DNA of 64,000 nt from Paracoccus aerius (GCF_014656455.1 NZ_BNCL01000004.1:62001-126000); one strand, 5' to 3'. Shown: positions 34,276 through 44,485, numbered from the stretch's first letter. Notes: a model not told the origin generated them from the letters alone. Made by a program: numbers and translations.

Positions 34276-37200
34276 GTGGCCGACAATGTGATTGTCCTCG
34301 AGAACCAGCGGACCGACGGGGTCATGTCCCAGTCCTATTGGGACGTTCCGCATTCAAAGCAGATCGAGGGCTTCGCGACCCAGATCAGCGTCAATGTCGG
34401 GGATACGGTCGATTTCAAGATCAACGTCAACGGCAATGCCGGAAGCGACTACAATGTCGAGATCTTCCGGCTTGGCTATTACGGCGGCGAAGGCGCCCGG
34501 AAGGTATCCGGATGGACCAATGACAGCGCGACCGTCCAGCCGGAAGCCGACTATGACCCGACGCTTGGCCTGGTCGACGCCGGCAACTGGAGCGTCACGG
34601 ACAGCTGGGACGTTCCCGAGGACGCCGTATCGGGCGTCTATCTGGCCCGGTTGCAGCGCCTGGACGCAGACGGCAACCCGATCGAAGGCGCGGTGAACCA
34701 GATCCCCTTCATCATCCGCGACGATGACCGGGAAGCCGATATCGTCCTGCAGACATCGGACACGACATGGCACGCCTATAACGGCTGGTTCGGCAACAAC
34801 GGCAAGATCGGGGCGAACCTTTACGGCGATGCCAGCGGCACGATCGACCACCCGGACATTCCCGGGGAACGGACAGGCGGGTTCGAGGACCGGGCCTATG
34901 CCGTCAGCTACAACCGCCCCTTCATCACCCGCGGCATCGAAGGCGAACAGGGCGGACCCTTGTCCGGTGCCCAGGACTATCTGTTCGGGGCCGACTATGC
35001 CGCGATCCACTGGCTGGAAAAGAACGGCTACGACATCTCCTACATCTCGGGCGTGGATACCGACCGGATGGGGGCGGATTACCTGACCAAGTACCAGGCC
35101 TTCATCTCGGTCGGGCATGACGAATACTGGTCGGGCGGACAGCGCGAGAATGTCGAGGCGGCCCGGGAAGCCGGGGTGAACCTGCTGTTCTGGGGCGGCA
35201 ACGACATCTACTGGAAGACCCGCTGGGAAACCTCCGAGGTGGACGGGGTCGAGTATCGGACCCTGGTCTGCTACAAGGAAACCTGGGCCAATACCAATCC
35301 CAATGCCGGTCCCGCCGACTACGTCAACCTGGACCCGGCCGACATTTGGACGGGCACCTGGCGCGACATCCGGTTCCAGGCCAATCCGCTTGCGGGTTAT
35401 CCAGCGCCGAATGACGGAATCTCGGGCCAGCCCCATACCTGCAACTGCGCCGAGAACGCGCTGTCCGGGCAGCTTTTCGGTCCCGACGGAACCGGCGAGT
35501 TCGGCGGCGCCCTGGATGTTCCTGCGCAATTCGCGCCCTTGCGCGTGTGGCGCGACACAAGCATCGCCGACGGGGGCGCCCTCGGCATCGCGCCGGGCCT
35601 TATCGGCTATGAATGGAATACCTCGCCCGACGATCCGCGGCGGCCTGCGGGGCTTATCCATCTTTCGGAAAGCACGATCGACTGGAACGGCATCCTCGTG
35701 GACCAGGGAAACGCCACCGCGCCGGGCACCGCCACGCATAACCTGTCGTTGTATCGTGCCGAAAGCGGTGCCTTGGTGTTCGGTGCGGGGACGGTCTTCT
35801 GGACCTGGGCGCTGAGCGACAAGCACGACGGCTCGCCCTATGACGCGTCGATCGAAAACGCGGATCTTCAGCAATTCGTCATCAACCTGTTCGCCGATAT
35901 GGGGATCCAGCCGGGTGTCGCGGACCTGGTGCTGGCCTCGCAGGGACTGGTCCGCGCGGCGGCCTCGGAAGATGAGGTTGCGGCCACGGCAACGATCAAC
36001 GACCTGCCCGACACGGTTCCGGAATTCGGCATCGTCACCATTTCGGGGACGGCAACCGACAATGACGGAAACGCGGCCACGGACGACGGCGTGGTGGCCC
36101 TGGTCGAATTGTCCTTCGACGGCGGCAAGACCTGGAACGTCGCCACGGGAACGACGAACTGGACCTACAGTTGGCTGGCGACGGGCCAGCAGACCTATGA
36201 CATCCGCGTCCGCGCCATCGATGACAGCCTGAACCTGCCCACTGCCTCGACCCTGGATCGCCAGATCGTCGAGGTCGTCGAGCCGGAAACCCCCGACAGC
36301 ATCAGCCTGTTCATTCCCTGGACGACGCCCAATAGCCAGTTCTACCAGGAAAGCGGGACGATCCACCTGGGCACGCGCTTCTCGGCTACCCAGGCGGGGC
36401 AGATCACCGAATTGCGCTATTGGCGCGATCCGCTGGACTCAGGCGATACCGACATCCGGACGGGCCGGCTGTGGAACGCGGACGGCACGCTTCTGGGGGT
36501 GGTCCAGTTTACGTCGGCCCCCGGCGAAAGCGGATGGCAGGTTGCGGAACTTAGCATCCCGGTCAACCTGATCGCCGGACTGGAATACATCGTCTCGTAC
36601 GAAACCCAGAACAACTATGTCGCCACCCAGGGCTTTTTCACCAACCCGCATGACGGCCCCTTCGGCTATCTGATGGCTGCCGGGGGTGCGAACGGAGTCT
36701 TCGGCTATGGCGCGGGCAATATCATGCCCACGCGCAGCTACCTTTCGTCGAACTACTGGGTGGATGTGGGCTTCAGCCCGACCACCCCGACCGGAGGCGC
36801 GCCGGTGTTCAGCGGCCCTGCCTCGTTCAGCATCGCGGAAAACACGCTTCTTGCGGCGATGATCGCGGCGACCGACCCCGACGCAGATACGGTCACCTAT
36901 TCGATCGGGGGCGGCAAGGACGCGAACAGGTTCTCGATCAATGCCGCGACCGGCGCGCTGATCTTCGACTTTGCGCCCGATTACGACAACCCGGCCGATT
37001 TCGATGGCGACAATGTCTACGAGGTCATCATCCGGGCCCATGACGGCAACAGCGGACCTGTGACCCAGGCCATCACAATCGCGGTCACCGACGAAACGAC
37101 CGAGATCCCGCACTCGACCCTGTTCGGTGCGGGCGAGGCGCCGACCTATGTCGAGACGGGTGACAGCACCAGCTATGAACTGGGCACGATCCTGCAGGCA

Positions 37201-38424
37201 AGGCAGTGGGGTCAGGTCGCTGCCTTGCGATACTGGCGCGGAACGGCGGATGCGGGTGATACCGATGCCCGGACGCTGAACCTGTGGACTGCGGGGGGCG
37301 TGCTTCTGGCCTCGGCCACAGTGGTCTCGGCGGCGGGCGACGACGGCTGGCAAACGGCGATCCTCGATGCGCCGGTGACGCTGGATCCCAGGGATCGCTA
37401 TGTCGTCTCTTATGGCACCACGCAGAACTATGCCGCAACGCCGAACTATTTCTCATCGGCCCAGACGGGCCCGGACGGGGTGCTCTCCTCTCCGGTGAAT
37501 GGCGGGGTGTTCGGGCATGGCCGGACCGGCATCTTCCCGACGGTCAGTTGGCAGGGGACGAACTATTGGGTGGATGCCGTCTTCGTGCCCATGCCCCAGT
37601 CCAACGAGGCGCCCACTTTCGTGACGGTAGATACGTCGTTCTCGATCACCGAGAACCGGCTGGACGTGGCGACCTTCTCTGCCTTCGATCCGGACGGCGA
37701 TACCCTGGTCTTTGCCATCAGCGGCGGCGAGGACGCAGGACTGCTGCGCATGAACGCCACAACCGGCGCCCTGACCTTTGCCGATCTGCCGGATTTCGAG
37801 AACCCCTTGGACGCGGATGGCGACGGGATCTATGAACTGCAGATCTCGGTGTCGGACGGGACCAGCCCGGCGATCCTTCGGGACATCACGGTCACCGTCA
37901 CCGACCAGGATCCGGAAACCGTCGCCTTTTCGCTGTTCAACGCCTCGCAGAGCCCTGACCAGATCGTCACCAACGATCCGACCGCATATGAACTGGGCGT
38001 CAGGTTCATTTCCAGCATAGGCGGCGACCTGACCGAGCTTCGCTACTGGCGCGGCAATGCCGACGCTTTCGACACCGACATCCGCACGCTGAACCTGTGG
38101 GACCAGAACGGAGTGCTTTTGACAAGCGTGACTGTGCAATCGAACCCGGGTGCAACGGGATGGCAATCCGGCATTCTTGATTCCGCGGTCGAATTGACAC
38201 CCGGCGCGCTTTATGTGGCATCCTATGGGACCACCCAGAATTACGCATTCACGTCGAATTACTTTGCCGATGATCGGACGGATTCCAGTGGAATGCTGAC
38301 CGCGCCGTCTGCCGGCGGAAACGGTGTTTTCCGCGCAGGATCGACAGGCCTGTTTCCAAATGCAACCTATAATGCTTCAAACTATTGGGTCGATATTGTC
38401 ATAGAACCGACTTTCGATATCTAA
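34276..38424 (+). CDS. Large multidomain protein: dimethylformamidase-beta-like head, three DUF4082 and two cadherin-like repeats
   Basis: 1382 aa from GTG 34276, chosen because GGAGGA lies seven bases upstream; other in-frame starts lack a site. No Sec or Tat signal is present. Order by residue: about 15-545 resembles the N,N-dimethylformamidase beta-subunit domain (RLGYYGGEGAR, SVGHDEYWS, FWGGNDIYWKTR, LIGYEWNTSPDD); 560-665 Ig-like; 676-835 DUF4082; 840-940 cadherin-like (SFSIAENTLLAAMIAATDPD); 945-1105 DUF4082; 1108-1210 cadherin-like; 1215-1382 DUF4082. Each DUF4082 copy has the pattern LRYWR ... DTDIRT..LW ... GW ... YVSYxTxxNY ... NYWVD. It is probably secreted to the exopolysaccharide matrix by a signal-peptide-independent route. 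Function unknown. Confidence 0.85.
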   Translation: MADNVIVLENQRTDGVMSQSYWDVPHSKQIEGFATQISVNVGDTVDFKINVNGNAGSDYNVEIFRLGYYGGEGARKVSGWTNDSATVQPEADYDPTLGLVDAGNWSVTDSWDVPEDAVSGVYLARLQRLDADGNPIEGAVNQIPFIIRDDDREADIVLQTSDTTWHAYNGWFGNNGKIGANLYGDASGTIDHPDIPGERTGGFEDRAYAVSYNRPFITRGIEGEQGGPLSGAQDYLFGADYAAIHWLEKNGYDISYISGVDTDRMGADYLTKYQAFISVGHDEYWSGGQRENVEAAREAGVNLLFWGGNDIYWKTRWETSEVDGVEYRTLVCYKETWANTNPNAGPADYVNLDPADIWTGTWRDIRFQANPLAGYPAPNDGISGQPHTCNCAENALSGQLFGPDGTGEFGGALDVPAQFAPLRVWRDTSIADGGALGIAPGLIGYEWNTSPDDPRRPAGLIHLSESTIDWNGILVDQGNATAPGTATHNLSLYRAESGALVFGAGTVFWTWALSDKHDGSPYDASIENADLQQFVINLFADMGIQPGVADLVLASQGLVRAAASEDEVAATATINDLPDTVPEFGIVTISGTATDNDGNAATDDGVVALVELSFDGGKTWNVATGTTNWTYSWLATGQQTYDIRVRAIDDSLNLPTASTLDRQIVEVVEPETPDSISLFIPWTTPNSQFYQESGTIHLGTRFSATQAGQITELRYWRDPLDSGDTDIRTGRLWNADGTLLGVVQFTSAPGESGWQVAELSIPVNLIAGLEYIVSYETQNNYVATQGFFTNPHDGPFGYLMAAGGANGVFGYGAGNIMPTRSYLSSNYWVDVGFSPTTPTGGAPVFSGPASFSIAENTLLAAMIAATDPDADTVTYSIGGGKDANRFSINAATGALIFDFAPDYDNPADFDGDNVYEVIIRAHDGNSGPVTQAITIAVTDETTEIPHSTLFGAGEAPTYVETGDSTSYELGTILQARQWGQVAALRYWRGTADAGDTDARTLNLWTAGGVLLASATVVSAAGDDGWQTAILDAPVTLDPRDRYVVSYGTTQNYAATPNYFSSAQTGPDGVLSSPVNGGVFGHGRTGIFPTVSWQGTNYWVDAVFVPMPQSNEAPTFVTVDTSFSITENRLDVATFSAFDPDGDTLVFAISGGEDAGLLRMNATTGALTFADLPDFENPLDADGDGIYELQISVSDGTSPAILRDITVTVTDQDPETVAFSLFNASQSPDQIVTNDPTAYELGVRFISSIGGDLTELRYWRGNADAFDTDIRTLNLWDQNGVLLTSVTVQSNPGATGWQSGILDSAVELTPGALYVASYGTTQNYAFTSNYFADDRTDSSGMLTAPSAGGNGVFRAGSTGLFPNATYNASNYWVDIVIEPTFDI

Positions 38425-38487
38425 ATGTAATGGAAAAGCGGCCAATTCTCTGCTGAAAGTTATTCTGCAATAAAACTACGAAGCAAA

Positions 38488-39132
38488 TTATTCCGCAGGC
38501 TGGGCTGCATTCCGTAAAACACGGGCGGGATTTCCCGCGACCACCGCGCCGGGGGCCACATCGCGCACGACGACCGAGCCCATGCCCACCACCGCACCCT
38601 CGCCGATGCTGACGCCATCGCGGATGCAGGCGCCGCTGCCGATATAGCAGTCCGGCCCGACGGTCACGCCGCCTGCCATGATGACGCCCGCGCCGACTAT
38701 CGAGTAGTCGCCGATGCGGACGTCGTGGTGGATGATCGCACGGGGCATCACCAGGACATGGTGCCCCAGCAAGGCATTCGACGTCAGCAGCGCACCATCA
38801 TAGAGGACGACCCCCTGCCCCAGCTCCGCCATTGCCGAAACCTTGGCGGACTGGTGGATGAAGCGGGCGAATCGCTTTTGCGGCAGACCCGTCCTCTTGA
38901 TGATGTCCTTGCGCGCCCTGATGCTGCGCACCGACCCCACCAGGCAGAGAAAGCTGGCGCCCGGATATTTTCTCGCTCCGGTAAAATCGACAATTCGGAT
39001 TCCCCTGAAAAGTGTGCCTTTCAACTGCGGGCCTTCATCCAGAATGGCGGGCACTACCGCAACGGCAGTCAGGGCTTCAAAGATCTCTACCAGATTGCCG
39101 CTCAGGCCTATTGGGATGATTGACGGGCGCAT
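38488..39132 (-). CDS. Left-handed beta-helix acetyltransferase (NeuD/PglD-like)
   Basis: 214 aa. An N-terminal Rossmann-like part (IPIGLSGNLVEIFEAL) is followed by hexapeptide repeats (about 105-195: VVLYDGALLTSNALLGHHVLVMPRAIIHHDVRIGDY) and a closing AGNPARVLR. Such enzymes O- or N-acetylate sugars using acetyl-CoA. At the edge of the exopolysaccharide locus it probably modifies a sugar or sugar nucleotide. The base His is likely in AIIHHDVRIGD. It is divergent from a LuxR-type regulator. Confidence 0.88.
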   Translation of the reverse strand: MRPSIIPIGLSGNLVEIFEALTAVAVVPAILDEGPQLKGTLFRGIRIVDFTGARKYPGASFLCLVGSVRSIRARKDIIKRTGLPQKRFARFIHQSAKVSAMAELGQGVVLYDGALLTSNALLGHHVLVMPRAIIHHDVRIGDYSIVGAGVIMAGGVTVGPDCYIGSGACIRDGVSIGEGAVVGMGSVVVRDVAPGAVVAGNPARVLRNAAQPAE

Positions 39133-39258
39133 GGTTAAACTCCGTATGTCTATATAATTTCGGACCAGATCTTATCCGCCGTCAACGCAAGCCGTTAACT
39201 TTTCCGCGATCCTGAGTTTGTCCGATTGTCCATTATGCCGTGGCCGATCGCCAAAGTT

Positions 39259-39282
39259 TCCCAATCCTTCCGGGATTTGGGA
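39259..39282. promoter_or_regulatory. Inverted repeat upstream of the LuxR-type regulator
   Basis: TCCCAATCC and GGATTTGGGA form a dyad with one extra base and a five-base spacer, centred in the 220-base region between the acetyltransferase and regulator genes. Size and position fit a dimeric regulator site for one or both genes. Confidence 0.35.
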
Positions 39283-39352
39283 ATCCTGATCGCCTGCAGG
39301 GCGGTTAAACATCGGACGTGTGAGTGGTGAAAGTTTTTCATGGGAGACTATC

Positions 39353-40114
39353 GTGGCCAACACGCTGACGAGGGCTTTTGACAATACCGCCAAGGGCGGT
39401 CCTGCGACCGCCGCCCTGAAGATCGCGCCTGCCCCTGGCTGGACGATCAGCATGATCTCGCAACATGCCATCGAACTCGAGATGCTGTCGTCGCTGCTTG
39501 GCAGCGTTTTCGCCGATGCGGAAATCCGCAGCTATCAATCGCCCGAGGAATGGCGAAGGGCAGTCCATGATCCTTACGGCAACGAGACCGTGATCTACCA
39601 CATCGGCGATGGCCGTCTGGCCGACAAGGCGGTCAAGGACGCGCTGCGTGCCTTCATCGCGCAGGCGGGAGACAGGCGCGTTGTCGTGATGTCCCGCGAC
39701 AGCGACCTGATGGCGACCTGCGATGCGGTGGAATGCGGTGCATCGGGCTATATCCCGCCAAGCGTGGGCGTGGACGAACTGATCGCCGCTCTGCGTGGAT
39801 CGTCCTCGAAAAGCGTGGTCCTGCCCCGCAAGAGCGTCGAGGCCCTCTGCGCGGCGCTGAGCGAGGCGCTGCAACAGCGGCCCGGGCTTGAAACCTATTT
39901 CACCGAGCGCCAGCTTTGCGTGGCCAAGGCCCTGCGGAAGGGTTCGGCAAACAAGATCATCGCGCATGAACTTGGCCTGTGCGAAAGCACCGTCAAGGTT
40001 CACATCCGCAGCATCATGCGCAAGCTGAACGCGACCAACCGGACCCAGGCGGCCGCCCGGCTGAACGACCTGGCGAACGGTGTCGGAGAACTGGAGCTGC
40101 ATCCCGATCATTGA
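39353..40114 (+). CDS. LuxR/NarL-type regulator with receiver-like domain lacking the phospho-acceptor
   Basis: 253 aa. GTG 39353 has GGGAG six bases upstream and is preferred over a GTG at 39320. A C-terminal GerE helix-turn-helix (about 184-245: FTERQLCVAKALRKGSANKIIAHELGLCESTVKVHIRSIMRKL) is clear. The N-terminal part (25-150) has the length and strand/helix rhythm of a receiver (TISMISQHAIELEMLSSLL, VVVMSRDSDL, GASGYIPPSVGVDELIAAL). The strand that should carry the acceptor Asp reads VIYHIGDGRL, so phosphorylation is unlikely. It probably controls the surrounding polysaccharide genes. Confidence 0.85.
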   Translation: MANTLTRAFDNTAKGGPATAALKIAPAPGWTISMISQHAIELEMLSSLLGSVFADAEIRSYQSPEEWRRAVHDPYGNETVIYHIGDGRLADKAVKDALRAFIAQAGDRRVVVMSRDSDLMATCDAVECGASGYIPPSVGVDELIAALRGSSSKSVVLPRKSVEALCAALSEALQQRPGLETYFTERQLCVAKALRKGSANKIIAHELGLCESTVKVHIRSIMRKLNATNRTQAAARLNDLANGVGELELHPDH

Positions 40115-40127
40115 CTGGCCCCGGCGG

Positions 40128-41564
40128 TCACGCACGAAGACCTCGTGGCTGCCGGCGCAGACGCGCGACCAACCGCATCACCTCGGTCGACAGGGGGCTT
40201 TGCATCGCAACCACGGCGGCGGCCCAGCAAGGCAAGGTCGCCAGCCCCGCCGCGACAAGGCCAAACAGAGTGGGACCTGTCGTTGCAAGCATCAGCAGGC
40301 TTGGCGCCATGGCCGCGATGGACAGGACGGCACTGCGGCCCATGCCCTGCAGAAGCGCGGCCCAGTCGAACTCCAGCCGGCGGCGGACGACCCAGAGCGT
40401 CATGACGGCCTGCATCGGGTTCAGCAGAAGCAGGCTAAGCGCCACTGCCGTCATGCCGTTCAGCGCAGCCACGCCGATGATCCCGACGGTCAAGGGAAAA
40501 AGGACAAGCTGAAGCACCGCATTGTCACGGACGGCCCCGGTCGCCACAAGGGCGGGAAAGGTCATGGGCACCGGGAACAGCGCCATCCCCGCAATGGCCA
40601 CGATCCTCAGAAGCGGGATCACGTCCAGCCACTGCGGCCCAAGCAGCAGATGCACCAGCGGATCGGCCAGCAGCGCCAGGCAGGCCAGCAACGGCCATTG
40701 CACGGACGAGATCATCTCGAGCGCGGTGAGATATCCCTTGGCCAGCGGCGTGGACTGCCGCGCCTGGCGGGAAAACTCGGCGAAGATGACCGGCTGCACC
40801 GCGCCGATGATCATCCGGTCGGGCAATTGCGTCAGGGCAAGCGCCCGATAGAAATGCCCAAGCGCATCAAGCCCCATCAGCCGTCCCAGCAACAGCCGCG
40901 GCACCTGTTCCGACATCAGGCCGACAAGGGTGACCATGCTGGTCCAGCCCCCGAAGGCCAGGATCTGACGCCAATGTGCCAGCGATGGACGGAAGCTGTC
41001 CCATTGCGGCCGTACCAGCATGGCCCCGCCCGCACTGACACAGGCCGCAGCGACGGATCCCCAGCTGAGCGACTGCGGCCCCAGCCCCCCCGCCGCCAGG
41101 GCAACCGTGACAACGGCCCCGGCGCTGCCGGACGCGATCCCGATGGCTGCAAGCTGCCCGAAGGCCATGTCCCGGCGCAGCAGGGCGATGCGGATCGCGC
41201 TGACCGGGGCAAAGACAAAGCCCAGCGACGCGATCCGTATCAGCGGCGCCAGGTCCGGGGTGCCGTAAAGCCTTGCCGCAGGCTCGGCCAGCACCCACAA
41301 TCCCGTGCCAAGCAAGGCGGACAGCATCGTAACAAGCGTAAAGGCGCCGCGCAGGAAATCGGGCGTCAGCCGGTGTTCCCGGACAATGCAGCTTGTGACC
41401 CCGAAATCGCGGAAGGTTTCGACAAGGATCACGCCCGCGCTTGCCACAAGGAAAAGGCCCACCTCGGCCGGCGTCAGCAGGCGCGAGACAAGCACCATCA
41501 GCAGCACCGCAAGCAGCGCGGCATAACCTTTCTCAAAGAACGCGAAGACCAGGGAACGGCGCAA
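40128..41564 (-). CDS. Wzx-type polysaccharide flippase
   Basis: 478 aa with about 12-14 membrane helices, of the MOP/oligosaccharide flippase superfamily. N-terminal FAFFEKGYAALLAVLLMVLVSRLLTPAEVGLF and LLRRDMAFGQLAAIG are typical of the Wzx/WzxC group. It would flip lipid-linked repeat units to the periplasm. The only in-frame start before the first helix is TTG 41564. It is the last gene of the minus-strand block and lies 23 bases after the glycosyltransferase. Confidence 0.9.
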   Translation of the reverse strand: MRRSLVFAFFEKGYAALLAVLLMVLVSRLLTPAEVGLFLVASAGVILVETFRDFGVTSCIVREHRLTPDFLRGAFTLVTMLSALLGTGLWVLAEPAARLYGTPDLAPLIRIASLGFVFAPVSAIRIALLRRDMAFGQLAAIGIASGSAGAVVTVALAAGGLGPQSLSWGSVAAACVSAGGAMLVRPQWDSFRPSLAHWRQILAFGGWTSMVTLVGLMSEQVPRLLLGRLMGLDALGHFYRALALTQLPDRMIIGAVQPVIFAEFSRQARQSTPLAKGYLTALEMISSVQWPLLACLALLADPLVHLLLGPQWLDVIPLLRIVAIAGMALFPVPMTFPALVATGAVRDNAVLQLVLFPLTVGIIGVAALNGMTAVALSLLLLNPMQAVMTLWVVRRRLEFDWAALLQGMGRSAVLSIAAMAPSLLMLATTGPTLFGLVAAGLATLPCWAAAVVAMQSPLSTEVMRLVARLRRQPRGLRA

Positions 41565-41587
41565 TCACAACACCCACATTGGCGGAA

Positions 41588-43369
41588 TCAAGGTCGCGAT
41601 TCGTGGCGCGTTCGACTGCCATGAATCCGTAGGGCCATGCGCCGTGCCAGCCGGCGCCCGGAGGGGGGCAGCAGCTTGCGCCCCAATGCATCGCGAAGCG
41701 CGATCAGATAGCCAAAGCCCGGCGCGGGCGGCAGGCGCGGGCGCAGAGTGCCCACCGGCATGATCCGCAACAGCCGGTCCAAAGCCACCAGGGACCGCTG
41801 CCCGACCCTGACCGGATGCCGCCCGGAACCTTCGCCGCGCCGGGCCATGAATGCGGCGAGCTCCCGGTCGATGGCCTGGGTCATCGCGGGGGTGGTCGGA
41901 TGGATGCTGCCCGATCCGATGCTTGCACCGACGACGGCCCGGTCGTCGTCGCTTGCCACCTGGTCAAGGACGCCCTTGACGCGGGCCAGACCGGCATGGC
42001 CTGCGGAAGGATAGCGATACCGCAGGGCAATGGCCTCGGCCTCTCGCCCGGATGCCATCAGCGCAAGAAGGCACAGCGCCCATTCCGCCGGGTCCGGCCG
42101 CGACGCACCATATTCGGTGATCGTCACGCGGATCAGGGCCGAAAGCCTGCGGAATGCCTCGTCGGGCCGGTTCTCGGCAAGATCGCAAAGCGCCAGGCCA
42201 AGCTTCGCCTCGGGAAGATAGGGCACATAGGCCAGGGCGGCCTCGAACTGCTGGCGGGCACGGGCAAGTTCGTTCTTCGCCAGGTGACCATGCGCCTTCT
42301 GCAGGGCCAGCCGGTCAAGGCCCGTTGCGGGCAGATGCCCATGATGGCGCGCCGATGCGACCGCAACCGCCTTCAACGGCGCAAAGGGCCCCGGCTGGAC
42401 GATCCGCTGCCCGGATCCAAGCGTCTGGTGCAGGTCGAACCAGTCGCGGATCTGGCGGCGGTGATGCAGGGTATGGCGACCGGCGACCAGCGTATGACCG
42501 GCGCGGGTGATCCGCAGCATCCGCTCGGGATCGGCCATCAGCGCGTCGATCTTTTCGACCACGTCCGAAGGCGTCGCGAAGACGCAGTTCTCGCCGTCGC
42601 GGAAGCCCGCCGCCTCCAGCACGGGGGTGCGTTCGGTCACCAGAAGGCAGCCCGCCCCCGGGATCTCAAGGTGCTTGCGGACAAGCTCGTGGCCCATCGT
42701 GCCGCAACTGGGCGATACCCAGCTTGCACTCAGCGCATCGGCATAGGCCTGCCCCGCCAGCAGGCGCCGCGCCCCGGCGTCCTCGTAGCGGAAGGCCGGG
42801 GTGATCAGGCTGGGATAATGCTGCGCCAGCGTCTGGTAAACGGCGCTGCGCCAGGGATAGAGCGGTCCGCTTTGCCCCGTCAGCATGACGGGAATGACCT
42901 TTGCCTGGCCGCGAAACCGGAACATGTCGGGGTCGATGAAATTGGGCCAGACGAAGATCCGGTCGGCCTGATCGGGCATATAGGCCGGGGTGGCGGTGCC
43001 GATCGCGAAGGCCGTCTCGACCCCCCAGTCGTCCATGTCCGCCCAGAACCCCGCGCGGCGGTCGCACCACGGATCGCCATTATGCAGGCCCAGCCGGGGA
43101 ATCCCGGGATGGGCCCTGGTATTGTCGATGCGGATGCGCCGCGAGCCGTGGCTGCGATAGCCTGCCTCGAACAGAACCAGATCCGGCTGATGGCGGTCGC
43201 AAACCTGGTCGAAGTCGCAGTCGTGCGAAATCACGGTCACGTCGAAGAACTGCGCCAGGCACTTGACATGCAGGTTCATCTGCAAGGTCAGAAAGCCCGA
43301 GGCCGCCTTGTTCGGGGCATGGTCCCACTGGAAGAACAGCAGGCGGGGCCTGGGCGAAAGGCTGTTCAT
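41588..43369 (-). CDS. Glycosyltransferase fused to TPR-like tail
   Basis: 593 aa. The N-terminal two-thirds has the pattern of CgeB-like/GT4-type transferases: [44 protein letters not shown] and a GxxxxE-like donor region [25 protein letters not shown]. Residues about 350-460 are helical and TPR-like ([40 protein letters not shown]), and the basic C-terminus lacks known motifs. It overlaps uxs by four bases. It probably adds a sugar to the repeat unit; the specificity is unknown. Confidence 0.82.
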   Translation of the reverse strand: MNSLSPRPRLLFFQWDHAPNKAASGFLTLQMNLHVKCLAQFFDVTVISHDCDFDQVCDRHQPDLVLFEAGYRSHGSRRIRIDNTRAHPGIPRLGLHNGDPWCDRRAGFWADMDDWGVETAFAIGTATPAYMPDQADRIFVWPNFIDPDMFRFRGQAKVIPVMLTGQSGPLYPWRSAVYQTLAQHYPSLITPAFRYEDAGARRLLAGQAYADALSASWVSPSCGTMGHELVRKHLEIPGAGCLLVTERTPVLEAAGFRDGENCVFATPSDVVEKIDALMADPERMLRITRAGHTLVAGRHTLHHRRQIRDWFDLHQTLGSGQRIVQPGPFAPLKAVAVASARHHGHLPATGLDRLALQKAHGHLAKNELARARQQFEAALAYVPYLPEAKLGLALCDLAENRPDEAFRRLSALIRVTITEYGASRPDPAEWALCLLALMASGREAEAIALRYRYPSAGHAGLARVKGVLDQVASDDDRAVVGASIGSGSIHPTTPAMTQAIDRELAAFMARRGEGSGRHPVRVGQRSLVALDRLLRIMPVGTLRPRLPPAPGFGYLIALRDALGRKLLPPSGRRLARRMALRIHGSRTRHESRP

Positions 43370-44433
43370 GGCAGGCCGAACTGTCCAAGGCCGTTGACGT
43401 GATCGCCTGCGGGAACAGGCGTTGCCGCAGCGGCCGGAACGATGATCGCCTCCTTTGGCCGTGGCTCCGCGACCTGCCGATCCCTGCCGCGGGACAGCAG
43501 GTTCTCGAAATAGGCGATTGTATGCGAGAGGCCCTCCCGCAGCTGGATCCGGGGCGTCCAGCCCAGATACTGGGTGGCCCTGGAGATGTCGGGCTTGCGC
43601 TGGACAGGATCATCCGTCGGCAAGGGCCGATGGTCGATCCGCGACGGCGATCCGGTCAGTTCGATCACCAGATCGGCCAGTTCGCGAATGGTGAATTCGG
43701 CCGGGTTGCCCAGGTTCATCGGCATGGGCGCATCGCTTGGCGCGTTCATCAGCAGCCGGAAGCCTGCGATCAGGTCATCGACATAGCAGAAGGAACGGGT
43801 CTGGGTTCCGGCGCCATAGATCGTGATCGGCTCGCCCCTCAGGGCCTGCACGATGAAATTGGACACCACCCGCCCGTCATGGCTGCTCATCCTGGGGCCA
43901 TAGGTGTTGAAGATGCGGGCCATCCGGATGTCCAGGCCAAGATGCCGCTTGTAGTCGAAGAACAGCGTTTCGGCGCAACGCTTGCCTTCGTCATAGCAGG
44001 AACGGGGACCGATGGTGTTGACATTGCCCCAATAGGATTCGGGCTGGGGATGGACCAGCGGGTCGCCATAGATTTCGCTGGTCGAGGCCTGGAAGATGCG
44101 CGACTTGGTCCGCCGCGCCAGCCCCAGCATGTGGATGGCGCCCAGGACATTGGTCTTCACCGTCTTGACCGGATCGGTCTGATAGTGGATCGGCGAGGCT
44201 GGCGAAGCCAGGTTCCAGATTTCGTCCACCTCGACATAAAGCGGGACCGTCACGTCGTGGCGCATGACCTCGAAGCGCGGATTGTCCTGGAGATGCAGGA
44301 TGTTCCGGCGCGATCCGGTCTGGAAGTTGTCGACGCATAGAACGTCGTGCCCGTCGTTCAGCAAGCTTTCGCACAGGAACGATCCCAGGAACCCCGAGCC
44401 TCCGGTGACCAATATGCGTTTGGATGCAGGCAT
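43366..44433 (-). CDS. uxs: UDP-glucuronate decarboxylase (UDP-xylose synthase)
   Basis: 355 aa, extended SDR family. Start at ATG 44433 with GAGG upstream. The NAD motif GGSGFLGS (about 11) follows [31 protein letters not shown] is a hallmark of UXS/UDP-glucuronate decarboxylase, with STSEIYGDP and the catalytic Tyr/Lys in CYDEGKR. R-rich [12 protein letters not shown] supports the assignment. It makes UDP-xylose in the cytoplasm as a precursor. It lies in the minus-strand block between the phosphoglycosyl transferase and a glycosyltransferase. Confidence 0.93.
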   Translation of the reverse strand: MPASKRILVTGGSGFLGSFLCESLLNDGHDVLCVDNFQTGSRRNILHLQDNPRFEVMRHDVTVPLYVEVDEIWNLASPASPIHYQTDPVKTVKTNVLGAIHMLGLARRTKSRIFQASTSEIYGDPLVHPQPESYWGNVNTIGPRSCYDEGKRCAETLFFDYKRHLGLDIRMARIFNTYGPRMSSHDGRVVSNFIVQALRGEPITIYGAGTQTRSFCYVDDLIAGFRLLMNAPSDAPMPMNLGNPAEFTIRELADLVIELTGSPSRIDHRPLPTDDPVQRKPDISRATQYLGWTPRIQLREGLSHTIAYFENLLSRGRDRQVAEPRPKEAIIVPAAAATPVPAGDHVNGLGQFGLP

Positions 44434-44485
44434 CTTTATCCTCGGCTCTTGTTGTGGTCGGTGATGATCGGCGGCCGGGCAAGGC

